Below are positions 1 to 9,500 of a DNA stretch of 64,000 nt, in pieces (within the stretch, counting starts at the first letter, position 1; every line of letters begins with the position of its first letter). The notes under the pieces are model-generated. The model was not told the DNA's origin, made no database searches, and worked only from the letters and a program-made list of their open reading frames with translations. Where the stretch lies: the NCBI GenBank assembly GCA_039621445.1, contig CP154957.1, forward strand, positions 30,099,778 through 30,163,777, read 5' to 3'. This DNA is from Euglena gracilis (taxonomy: Eukaryota > Euglenida > Euglenophyceae > Euglenales). A program made the translations under genes and the position numbers.

Positions 1-1720
1 ACAGGGGATGTCTTTTTCGCCAAGACATCCTCCACTGTCGGTGCCCGATCCTCGTCTATGAGTTGCTCCAACGTAGCCCCTATTGCATATTGGCTTGCGT
101 CAGCTCTCAAGACGAAAGGCTTGTCGGGGTTTACCCTTTGCAAGATGAGCTCCCCACAAAGCCTTGATTTGATTTCCTGAAATGCCACCTCGTCCTCCTT
201 ATCCCACGTGATTCGTTTTTTGGATCCCGTTTTCCCCTCGCTGCGTGGAATTTTCAACTGGTCTTGGGGTCGCGACACAACCCGTGCATACTCCTTGACA
301 TACGAACTGTAGTAGTTTGTAAAACCCAAAAATGCTCTAAGGGCCGTGATCGTCTGTGGCCTTTGCCATTTCTCAATGGCCCTGAGCTTGCCAGGTTCTG
401 GTCTACGGGTCCCGTTCTCCAGAACATGGCCATAAAATGCATCCCCCTTGACAAAAAACTTACACTTTCGGACATCACAGATCAATTTGGCATCCTTGAG
501 GACTTCTAGCACCCGTCTCAGGTCCCTGTCATGGGCTGCTAGAAGATCCTCCCCCTCCTCCACCCGAGTTCCAACCAAGATATCATCGATGAAGGGGTCA
601 GCTACATCCCTCACCGATGATAAAACGTCCTCCATCATCTGTTTGAACTGTTGACTGGCGTTTGTCAGACCCATTACATTTACCCTCCACTGGAATACCC
701 CCAGTGGAGTGTAACAAGCTGTGATGGGTCGACTATCTGGGTGTAAGGGTTGCTGGTGGAAGGCCTGTCTCAAATCCATGATGTAAAAAAATTGCCTTCC
801 ACCCTGTTTTACCAACAAATCTTCAATTACAGGTAGTGGATATGATATCCTCCGAGTCTGAGAATTCGGACATCTCATATCTACCACCCCTCGCCAGTCA
901 CCATCATTTTTTGGAACAACAAAAGTATTGGACATCCATTCGCTGACCACCCCCTCAGGAATTCTTTCAATGTACCCCCGATCCTGCCATTCCCCTGTCA
1001 CTTTGCAATGCGCCTCGAACTTCTCCCCGTGCAAGCGAAAAGGTTTGGCTCGGGTAGGTACGGCACATTCCTTGAGGGGTATTGAAGCATACCCACATGG
1101 GCCTCTGACAGGTGGGTCCTTGAGCGGTTCCTTGTCAAAGACCACCCCGTCATAATCCCACTGAATTTTTTCTCGCAGGTCAAGAATTCTGGGATCCACA
1201 TTTTCCTCCTCACGTGCCTCAACAATGTTGCGTATGGCCTTGGAATTGCCCAGGTGCTGCAACGCCTTGGCAATACGCCTCCTCTCAGCCCGGGTGAGAT
1301 TTTCACCGTCACAATTGTGACCTTCTGGTGGTACTTGCAACTTCATTTTCCACAGGATTTGTTCAAACTCAGTGTCAAAATGCTGTGAAATGGGAGCCTG
1401 CGTTGGGTTTCCGGACCTCAGTGGTTCCTCCTCACGGATCACCCTCACACGTCTCCTTTGGTCCTTCCCACACCGTTTCCTCTTTTGTTTCCTCTCTCCT
1501 GTCCAACCGTACAGGAGAGCAAAATACGGTTCATGAATGGCCAAGGCTTTATGGTGGGGGAAAAAGCCAATGTGATTCTGGGACATCCATGGGAAAGACA
1601 GAATTACATCCACCTCCATGGATGCTTCATAAAATTCCGTCTCACACGAGACCAAATTCGGCAGAAATTCCCCGTTGAACTTCTGTCGAAAGGTCACCCC
1701 CAATGTGACCTTCTTATTTC
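1..1720 (-). CDS. pol: Family II copy X, 3' part: pol fragment (post-protease, reverse transcriptase, RNase H start), cut by window edge
   Basis: Read on the minus strand, this is an open frame that runs off the left edge. It matches copy B (24629-26340) almost base for base and lacks that copy's stops. It begins just after the protease, continues through the RT fingers and palm, carries the catalytic FIDD box at 582-593 (minus), and reaches the RNase H N-terminus near the edge. Ty3/gypsy RT normally has Y/FxDD here. The 5' part of the same copy lies at 18726-23775; the two halves were separated when the family I element inserted at 1720/1721. Compared with B there are scattered substitutions (for example a Tyr for Ser before the IMDL motif) but no frameshift that I could see. 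Function is inferred from family membership; the copy itself is disrupted and presumably dead. Confidence 0.85.
1716..1720. repeat. Left target-site duplication of family I element (ATTTC)
   Basis: ATTTC directly precedes the 5' LTR and recurs directly after the 3' LTR at 18721-18725. The uninterrupted paralogue, copy B near 26335-26345, has one copy of the equivalent sequence, so the duplication is supported by an empty-site comparison. Five bases is the usual length for Ty3/gypsy integrases. Confidence 0.9.
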
Positions 1721-2148
1721 TGTGTACCAGGCACGTCCCAGCTCTGTAGTATATCTGCAGAGTGGGTTCTGTGACGGTCGCACCACTGTGGAAAACCACA
1801 GCTGGTAGGATCGTGGCAGACCCTTCTGGGATCTGCCCCTGGACACGTCAGCACTATTCTCTCCTTCCCCCACAGGTGGTATTCTTCACTGTCAATCTTC
1901 CCAAGTTTGACCATTGATTTTGTCAGAGGTAAAAACCCTTGGAACAGTCGAACTTGACCTCAGAAGAAACTTCTGAGTCTTTGCTTTGTGCTTTGCTTCT
2001 TGGGGAATTGGGAAGAAAAGGGGAAAACCACTTTTCGTTACTCCAAAGACTTTTCCCTACCATAAGTAGGCTGCGCACCAAGGCGAAAGTGAAAGGCTTT
2101 TACAGAAAGTTCCAAAAAGGGGGAAAGGGAAAGCTTTGGACGTACACT
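1721..2148 (+). repeat. 5' LTR of family I element (428 bp)
   Basis: It starts TGTGTACC and ends GTACACT, nearly inverted termini. It pairs with 18293-18720. Differences by eye: t/g near 1751, a/g, t/g and t/c around 1917-1941, g/t near 2018, a two-base change near 2083, and two near 2111-2126. A perfect 8-bp hairpin with an AAA loop lies at 1959-1977 and is present in both LTRs. Two other hairpins that are perfect in the 3' LTR are broken here by point changes. Confidence 0.93.
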
Positions 2149-2160
2149 TGGTAGCAGATT
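2149..2160 (+). promoter_or_regulatory. Primer binding site (TGGTAGCAGATT)
   Basis: TGGTAGCAGATT begins immediately after the 5' LTR, where minus-strand synthesis is primed by a tRNA 3' end (complement ends in CTACCA). The cognate tRNA is not certain; an initiator-Met-like 3' end would fit the first eight bases. Confidence 0.75.
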
Positions 2161-2458
2161 ACGTTAAAGACCCTACAGAAAGCAAGGCTACCAGGTAATA
2201 CACTTGGTAGCAGATTTAGGCAACGATCCTACACAGACGTTCCACACAGAGAAACTCTGTGGTTGACTGGTGGTGAGGATCGTACTGAGCCGTGAAACAC
2301 GGTGAAAGTATTGTTCCTGGCCCCTAGCCAACCTTTAAGCAAGGATACAGGTCTCAGAAGGCTCTGTTCGGTATTCGCCGATACAACCTTTCTGGTCCCT
2401 GTTTCACTGCTTATTTGTGTGAATTTTTGGGTTTTTGCCTTTTTACGCATCTCAAAAG
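2161..2458 (+). other. 5' leader of family I element, with duplicated LTR-end/PBS
   Basis: This is a 298-bp untranslated leader. Eighteen bases spanning the last six bases of the LTR and the PBS (2143-2160) are repeated exactly at 2199-2216, so the leader has a second potential primer site 56 bp downstream. Short stem-loops follow (around 2235-2260 and 2290-2310). No ORF of substance is seen before the gag ATG at 2459. Confidence 0.65.
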
Positions 2459-3076
2459 ATGCAGAGCACAACCCCCAACAGCAAATTTGATTATGACTTG
2501 TTGATGAGTTCATTGACCCATCTTGATGAAGATTGCGGGGATTGGAACGGTTCGAATGAAACAAGTTCCAATTCCCGGCTCCCCAAGCAACAAGAAGACA
2601 CATTGCATCAATTGTCATTGTCACAAGGCAAAACGCCTTTATTGTTGCAAGGGGGCAATGAGCCTTCCTCATCATCATTGTCATTGATTGTGCGGGATGT
2701 AGGTTGCAAAATGCCTTCCTCCATCCCGGTTCACCCATCATTGATTCGGCGAGGGGATGAACCCCTTGCACCGTTACACTTGACAACTCATGTAATCCAT
2801 GAACAAAGTGAGGGGTATTTGCCCTTTGCTCTGTTCACACCCAAAAGATCCCCGGTGGAAGCACCGGTGGGCCTTTTGGAGTGCAACTCGGTGGAAACAC
2901 CGTGTTTTTTCCAACCCCCCCTCAATTTCCACCCCCCACACTATTTCACGCATTGCCGGGATTACCCGCGGAAACTGCGGTTTTCCCTGCGTTGCCATGG
3001 AACCCAGATATGCGTCTGGTGGTACCGGAAATCTCTGGTGCCGTTTCCATTATGGAGGACTATGAGGATGATTTGA
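2459..3076 (+). CDS. gag: Family I gag, N-terminal segment (disrupted)
   Basis: The first ATG after the leader is at 2459. The frame encodes a Ser/Gln/Pro-rich stretch without a recognisable domain, and runs to TGA at 3074-3076. From about 2900 the reading looks unnatural, while the neighbouring +2 frame (2881-3144) gives a more protein-like acidic stretch. The long coiled-coil frame from 3095 is again in the first frame. This suggests two compensating indels (one probably in the C run near 2920) in an originally continuous gag, or an in-frame stop. The N-terminus resembles no family I can name. Confidence 0.55.
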   Translation: MQSTTPNSKFDYDLLMSSLTHLDEDCGDWNGSNETSSNSRLPKQQEDTLHQLSLSQGKTPLLLQGGNEPSSSSLSLIVRDVGCKMPSSIPVHPSLIRRGDEPLAPLHLTTHVIHEQSEGYLPFALFTPKRSPVEAPVGLLECNSVETPCFFQPPLNFHPPHYFTHCRDYPRKLRFSLRCHGTQICVWWYRKSLVPFPLWRTMRMI

Positions 3077-3094
3077 GGGATAACCTCACCCCCG

Positions 3095-4852
3095 GTGATG
3101 TTTTGCCGAATTCTCGGTCAACTCCCAGCGGATCACCCGCTTAGCAAGCAACTTTTGCATGTCCACCAATCCGTTGCGGAATGCGCAACCATGCTCAACA
3201 AGGTTTTGCAGTTTGATGAGGACAATCAAAGGGTTGTCAACACCAAACTGGAATATTGCTGGAATTATTTGCAGGAAATCGGCAAATATTGCCAACACAA
3301 TTTTGAAAATGCGGGGAAAGACCTTCAGCATTTTCGGGAAAGTGTTGACAGTATTTTGCGCATCCAACTTCCACAAAATTTCCAACAAATCAGTGAAACA
3401 CTGCATGAAGCGGAAACGCGGAATGATTCCAAGTTTCTGCATGTGCAAGATGGTATGAGCCATCTTTTTGCCAAAGTGGAATCATGTTCAACCATGCTAC
3501 TGCAATTACAGCACCAGTTACAAGCGCAAAATGCCACCCCCAAAATGCCGGACATCGGTAACTTTGTTGCGGTTGAGCATTTTGCCACACTCACTACTTC
3601 TTTCGAAGAAGCCCAACAACGGATTTTGCATCTCTGCTCGGAAATCGAGCATTTGAAGCAATTTCAAGCGAAGGTGCAAGAAAATTTTGTTCGCCGTACG
3701 CAAATCCAGGTTTTGGAGGAACGCATCCTACACTTGGAGCAAAAATCCTGCCATTGTGCCGCAAATCAGGATGGATTAACCACCCTGCACGCGAAAATCG
3801 CGGATTGCGCACAACGGTTGGATTTCGCGCAACAACAATCGCAAACGGACATTGGCTGTATTAATGCAACCGTTGTCGGTTTGCAGGAGCATGTTTCTGC
3901 ACTTTCCAAGCGAATTCCTGACATTAGTGGTATTCAAGCCGCTATTGGGGAATTACAAACCCGATGCACCTTGTTGTCTACCACGGTTGCGGAAATTCGC
4001 GCACTTCCCAATATTTCGCGTGCGCGGATATCCGAGTCACCGGAATTTCGCTCATTTTATAACAAAATGCTTGGTGACAACAAGGAAACCTTGCAAGCAT
4101 TTTGTACGAGTTTGATTCAACTTGAGGAATCTGTGAATCGGAATGCCCGATCAATGCAAGATGAGGTTTCACGGTTGCATGGACGAATTTCTGCGTTGTT
4201 CGAAAAGCCAACCGCGGAAATTTCGCGCACCACCGCGGAAACCCCCACCAAGTCACCCCACCAATTGCAAATTGTCTCAAATGCAGTAAAAGTGCTTGCG
4301 GGTCAACTCCGGAATGTGGAGTCCCAAGGACAACTTGTTCAAGATTTACCCTTGGTTTCTGAAAAGTCACCACACTTGGACGATTTTTCCCGTTACCGCA
4401 AACGCATTCGGCATTTGGAGACTGAGGTTGACCGTATTTGCGGCCAACTCCAGTTGGTGGAACATTTGGAAAAAACGGTGCGTGACTTGTCCGCGAGGTT
4501 GGACAAAATGTCCACTCCGGTACCGGTTATGCCACCACCCACCGCGGTAAGCGCTGCGGTTGGTATTCCAAATGTCCCGGAATCGTGTTCTCAAATTACC
4601 ATTTCTGGAGTAGGAATCCCTACATCCACCGCGAATTTGGTACAACCACCCGCGAAAACGCGATTTGTACCACCTTTGCATTTTCCCACACCACAAACCC
4701 ACTTTTCACGACATATTTCCGATGAGGAAATTGATCCCCCGCTCGAAAATTCGAGTCTCCACCAAGAAATTCAACATTCCAACCTGGTACGAGGAATGAG
4801 CCAACACCCCACTCCTGGTATTGGTCATGTGTCGCGTTCGCGATCATACTAA
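3095..4852 (+). CDS. gag: Family I gag, coiled-coil region
   Basis: This 585-residue open frame is rich in Gln, Leu, Glu and His, with repeated heptad-like stretches (residues about 10-330 and 440-490), consistent with a long coiled coil that could drive particle assembly. A Pro/Thr-rich tail follows. It ends at TAA (4850-4852), yet the same frame stays open beyond the stop into the gag core, with no ATG until about 5246. The TAA is therefore either a disabling mutation of one long gag or a leaky stop. It is in frame with both the upstream segment (from 2459) and the downstream core. There is no signal peptide or membrane segment. Confidence 0.7.
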   Translation: MMFCRILGQLPADHPLSKQLLHVHQSVAECATMLNKVLQFDEDNQRVVNTKLEYCWNYLQEIGKYCQHNFENAGKDLQHFRESVDSILRIQLPQNFQQISETLHEAETRNDSKFLHVQDGMSHLFAKVESCSTMLLQLQHQLQAQNATPKMPDIGNFVAVEHFATLTTSFEEAQQRILHLCSEIEHLKQFQAKVQENFVRRTQIQVLEERILHLEQKSCHCAANQDGLTTLHAKIADCAQRLDFAQQQSQTDIGCINATVVGLQEHVSALSKRIPDISGIQAAIGELQTRCTLLSTTVAEIRALPNISRARISESPEFRSFYNKMLGDNKETLQAFCTSLIQLEESVNRNARSMQDEVSRLHGRISALFEKPTAEISRTTAETPTKSPHQLQIVSNAVKVLAGQLRNVESQGQLVQDLPLVSEKSPHLDDFSRYRKRIRHLETEVDRICGQLQLVEHLEKTVRDLSARLDKMSTPVPVMPPPTAVSAAVGIPNVPESCSQITISGVGIPTSTANLVQPPAKTRFVPPLHFPTPQTHFSRHISDEEIDPPLENSSLHQEIQHSNLVRGMSQHPTPGIGHVSRSRSY

Positions 4853-5131
4853 CCACCATCGGGTTCTGTATTACCAGATCACCCATCGGGTTTTCGGCGG
4901 GAAACCCGCCTCACAGGGAGAATTTCACCGCATTTTTCGCAATTCCCGCAGGAATATCCTGCCACCCCTACACTTGGTGCGGGAAATCCTGCACGGGGTT
5001 CACATGGAGCGGAAAATCCGCGAAACGCGTTTGGTGTTAAGAATTACCCTGACCCAAACCCCTGGAATACCACCGAGGGTCAGCGGGTTACTCAGAGAGA
5101 CTTCAATGGCACCATCGCAATCGCGAACAAG

Positions 5132-6532
5132 GTGAAGCCCCAATGGGACGGGGATCCAACCACATGGAGACAATTTTTTCGGGACTGGGAGTACTACTGG
5201 GCACTAAAGGGACCCACCCAAGACCCGAATCCCGAGGTAGTCAAGATGGAATTCATCGATTGCCTACCGAGGGAGGAGCGAGAACGCGCACGCAATTTGG
5301 TGATACGTAATGGCGTATCATTTGATGACCTGGTTGAGCAATACGCTTCAACCAACTCAAGTTTGGTCACCAGGATTACCCTGGAGAAGAAATGGCGACA
5401 ATGCGCGCCATCGGATCGCAAATGGAAATCCATTGACCTTTGGTATGCCAAATGGTTAGCACTTGCTTCCGAAGTTGATGAACTTAGCGAGAAGCAAATG
5501 CGCGAACAATTCGATGCGGTTTTGTTGCATTTCACACCATCCCTCGTGAAGGATATCCATCGCGAGGAGTTGGCGAGGCATGAGATGACTCTTGCCCAAC
5601 GTTGGAATTATGTGTCAAAGCAACTCAAGCTCACACAAGTTTTGGGACAAATACAGTCCGCTTTCCAAACGCATCCCACCGCGGGAATCCCTGCGGGTGC
5701 GGTTAATGCGTTGCAAAAATCACCCATGTCACCGAGATCACCCACCACGGGACCGAAAACGCGGAATCAGCGTTCTTCGGACCAAGGCACGGATAAACTG
5801 TGCTTTTTGTGCAACAAATCTGGTCACATGTCTCGGGAATGCCCGAATCCCGATGCGCGAAAGCGTATTGGAAGCCCAAGGGGCTCGACCTCCTCACGGG
5901 GATCGGGTTCCTCGGCGTTTTCACGTCAATCGGGAGTTTCACGTTCTTCGGAGAACCGCTTTAGCGGTAGTAGGCCCAAGTCACCATCGCGTGATGGTCG
6001 GGAAACCCGTCCTTCTCGCGGTCGGTCACCTGGACCCCCTACCCGAAAACGGGATTTCAATCGCGACTCTTCACGATCTCGTTCGCGAAGTGGATCATCC
6101 TCTTCGCGCGAGTCACCGGGGAAACCCCGGTACACCGGTCATGGTCGACGGGAAACCCGTTCACCACGACGGTTTGATGGAAGAACGGAATACCGTTCCC
6201 CCCGTTATGCGGAATCCCGCCACAAATCCCGTTGTTCACTTTGCGGTTCCAAAGACCACCACTCATCCAAATGTCCCAGATCTCGTTCCCCCCGGCCCGG
6301 CTACGGAAATCGCGGTAAGCGCCGCGATGACCGTGGTTACTCCTCCAACCGGCAAAAGGTCGGTTTCAAGATTTCTTGTTTGGAGGAGGACACCCCGGCT
6401 TCGGGCAGGGAGGGGGATGAGACCTCGGACGGGGAATTTAATGAGGCCCGAATGGCGGTGCGCTCATTGAATTCCATCTATTCCACCAAAATGTCCGTTG
6501 CCGGCTATGCGGCCGGTTCGGACTTGGAGTAG
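5132..6532 (+). CDS. gag: Family I gag core and nucleocapsid with two zinc knuckles and an SR-rich region
   Basis: The frame is open from 4853; 5132 is only a GTG, so the true start is probably upstream in gag. Residues 1-190 (from 5132) look like the retrotransposon gag core (W-rich start, helical, E/R rich). A CX2CX4HX4C zinc knuckle (CFLCNKSGHMSREC) starts at about residue 224, and a second (CSLCGSKDHHSSKC) at about 367. Between them is a basic Arg/Ser-rich stretch with SRSRS-type dipeptides, unusual for gag and reminiscent of splicing-factor RS domains. The recurring peptide RETR in this region is encoded by hairpin DNA of the form CGGGAAACCCG. The frame ends at TAG 6530-6532, in frame with pol. 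Confidence 0.85.
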   Translation: MKPQWDGDPTTWRQFFRDWEYYWALKGPTQDPNPEVVKMEFIDCLPREERERARNLVIRNGVSFDDLVEQYASTNSSLVTRITLEKKWRQCAPSDRKWKSIDLWYAKWLALASEVDELSEKQMREQFDAVLLHFTPSLVKDIHREELARHEMTLAQRWNYVSKQLKLTQVLGQIQSAFQTHPTAGIPAGAVNALQKSPMSPRSPTTGPKTRNQRSSDQGTDKLCFLCNKSGHMSRECPNPDARKRIGSPRGSTSSRGSGSSAFSRQSGVSRSSENRFSGSRPKSPSRDGRETRPSRGRSPGPPTRKRDFNRDSSRSRSRSGSSSSRESPGKPRYTGHGRRETRSPRRFDGRTEYRSPRYAESRHKSRCSLCGSKDHHSSKCPRSRSPRPGYGNRGKRRDDRGYSSNRQKVGFKISCLEEDTPASGREGDETSDGEFNEARMAVRSLNSIYSTKMSVAGYAAGSDLE

Positions 6533-6568
6533 GGGAGCCCGAGGTCCGAGGGCACGGACCTCTGGGCT
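6530..6568 (+). promoter_or_regulatory. Putative stop-codon readthrough site between gag and pol (UAG plus stem-loop)
   Basis: TAG at 6530-6532 is followed by GGG, then a strong stem: 6536-6548 pairs with 6555-6568 (13 bp, one bulged T at 6563, six-base loop). Pol continues in the same frame. The layout resembles the gammaretroviral UAG-G readthrough signal. The pairing is seen in the sequence; the recoding function is inference. Confidence 0.55.
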
Positions 6569-6577
6569 GATGAACAG

Positions 6578-9500
6578 ATGGAGGTAAGACCTGATCAACC
6601 TTGCCCCCCCTGCCCATCCGCCTTCACGGTCAGTACCCGGAATTATTTCGGGTCCCCTACACCCCACTCCACATTTCCGCTCGGAATGCTGAGCAAAGTA
6701 GGAAAGGGTTCATGGGAAAGCTGGCATGCAAACGTATTTCCGCCAGACCCTTCACTTTGCGTACCACCAATGGAATTACTCGCCCAAGCGGAAACACACA
6801 TTCAAAATTTTTCCACCAAAGTTAAAATTCTAATTGACACTGGTTGTCGCATTGCACTGCTTTTTCGGCTGGGATTGATACCGACCCCGCTCTTCGTAAG
6901 CGCCAAGAAACCGATCAAAATTACAACCGCGGATAACACCCCCATGTGCGGTGGTGATTTGGGATGTGTGCTCGAGATACTCTTGCCCATCATTCCCAAG
7001 CATCACTCACACCCCCCACAATTACAACATTTCACCAATATTTGGGGTTACGAGTCCGGAATTCACGGGTCTGACGTAATTTTGGGATACCCATTTTTAC
7101 GCCAGTACCGATTGGTTGTGGATTGCCACTCCCACGGTTTGCGCACAACACCCACCACCGCATTGCCACCCAAACCACCATCACCGTTGGCGTCAACCAT
7201 GACGACCACCACTTTTTCAACACCGTTACCGACAATGGCAACACCGTTATCCACCACACCAACCACCGTTTTCCACACCCGGGGTACGGAGAAAGCCTCC
7301 CCCCTACCCAATGACACACCTACATGCGTTCCACATGAGGTAGGGCAAGCGAGTAGCGGTACCCCCGCCGTTTCACTGGGTTACAAGACGAAAGCCCAAA
7401 GGCCTGAAGTAATTACGGTGTCGAGTAGTCGCCCAGCTACACCACCACTCCGTTTCCCACCAGTTGTGCCGAATCCAGGCACACCTGTACAAGACTCACC
7501 GGCTAATGCCATCGACACCCACTTACACGCACACCCGTCACACCATCACACTTCCTACCAATGTGTGCACTGCAGGAGAATTTCCACCCAATCGGATTTC
7601 GATTGTGGATGTTTAGTTCAAAATCCGACACTAATCGCAATTCCGAATACGGAATCCACACGCCATGATACACTTGGTTGTAGCCCGCAATGCGCGGAGA
7701 TACACCGAGTACTCCAACAACGCGGATTAACCTCGTTGTTCGGAAACGCGAAAAGCGTTATGCCTAATCACCATCCCGAGTACACTTGGTATGAATTTGA
7801 TGCGGAATGGGGAAACCCCCAACCTGTCCAAACTCCCTTGGGATTACCCCTTGAGGTAGTGGAAGACAACCCGCATGTTTGTGGATCCATTCATTGTGTT
7901 TCTTCACTCCAACCCGGAAATCGGGTGCATGAATACGCGAAACGCGTATGGAATGCTTTCAATTTTGGTCAATATCGCATTTTGGAACGATGGTTTTCCA
8001 AAATCGCGACATTGGCTGATTCTTTTGATTTGGCATTGGAAATCGATGCCTTTTCATCCAATGCACATGCCCGTTTGCCACGTCATTGGTCACAACACTC
8101 CAACGCATTTGATAAATTTTGGGGTGATACGGTGTTATGGATGCACCCTCCCCCAAAACTTATCGAATGTGCGGTTGAGAAAATTCTGCGGGATGAAGCC
8201 CGTGGAGTTATTCTCATACCCATCATTCCGGAAGCGGAATGGTTCACCCAACTATCGTATGTATGTTTTCATTGGTGGGATTTACCCACTAATGTACCGA
8301 TTTTTGAAGATTTTTGTGGTAAAATATTACCACCCTTGAAAGAAATCATTTTTCGCGTATGTTTCTTCGATGCATTCGGAATGTCCGAATTCGCGGTGCC
8401 GAGGAAGCTCGGTAGCCCCAGGGATACCCTGGTGGTTTCCGCAGTCATCGAGAGTGCAGGTCAGCATCCTAAGTCAACCGAATTCTGTTCGCGGATCACC
8501 CGCGAATTTCACGGTGTGCTGGAAAATCCAGTATACGCGTGCGACATCGACCCCGCGATACGCGGTCCGTTCGGTGTTTGTAAGATCGAGCTTAAGGAAG
8601 GAGCTAAACCAATGCACCGAAAATTTTTTCGTTGTTCGGGAGAACGCGAACAAGCTCTCAATGAAATGATTGAGAAGCTTATTCAGCGCAAGTGGATCGT
8701 ACCCTCGAAAAGCGAGTGGACATCCCAGGCATTTGTTGTTCCTAAACCCCCAGACCCCTCAGGTCAGAAGAAATGGAGACTGGTGCTGGATTACCGGTAC
8801 CTGAACTCCCAAACAAGGGATGATCCCTTCCCGCTCCCCCTGATCGAGGATTTGATCACCAAACAATCGGAAAACCGGTTGTGGTCAATTTTCGATCTGG
8901 AGGACGGTTTTCACCAAATGCACTTGCACCCTGACTCCCAACCATACACGGCATTCGTGACATCCAAGGGTGTGTACCAATGGACGGTACTCCCCATGGG
9001 TGTTAAGAATGGCCCAGCCATGTTTCAGCGCATGATACAATGGGTTCTACGCGATTTACCGTTTGCCATTGTGTACATTGATGATGTGCTGGTGGGAACA
9101 CCACCACCATCCGCAAAATCGAGCGAGGATATCCTCGTCACACACTTCCACCATGTTTGCGCGGTATTAACCGCTTTTCAAAAACATGTGCTTTTCGCGA
9201 AAGGCGCGAAAATGCATTTGTTTCGGATACTTATAAAATTTTGCGGTCACATCCTCAGCAATGGACAGCGGAAAGCCGCTCCGAGTAAACTCGAAGCCAT
9301 TAAGAAATGGACCCCTGAGGTAATCAAAACGATTACTCACCTCAAAGGATTTTTGGGATTAGCCCAATATTACGCGATTTATATGAAAGACTTCGCGAAA
9401 ATCGCGGTGCCCCTCACCAAACAGCTCAAAAACCGGGCTGTTGACAACACCAAAGTCATTTGGGATGACCAAATGCGCGAGGCCCTTGAGAAAATCAAGG

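Noticed and set aside
2435-3076. The whole 213-codon frame as the true gag N-terminus
   Set aside because: The second half looks unnatural while another frame is protein-like there; compensating frameshifts fit better. The TTG at 2435 was not accepted as start because ATG follows at 2459.
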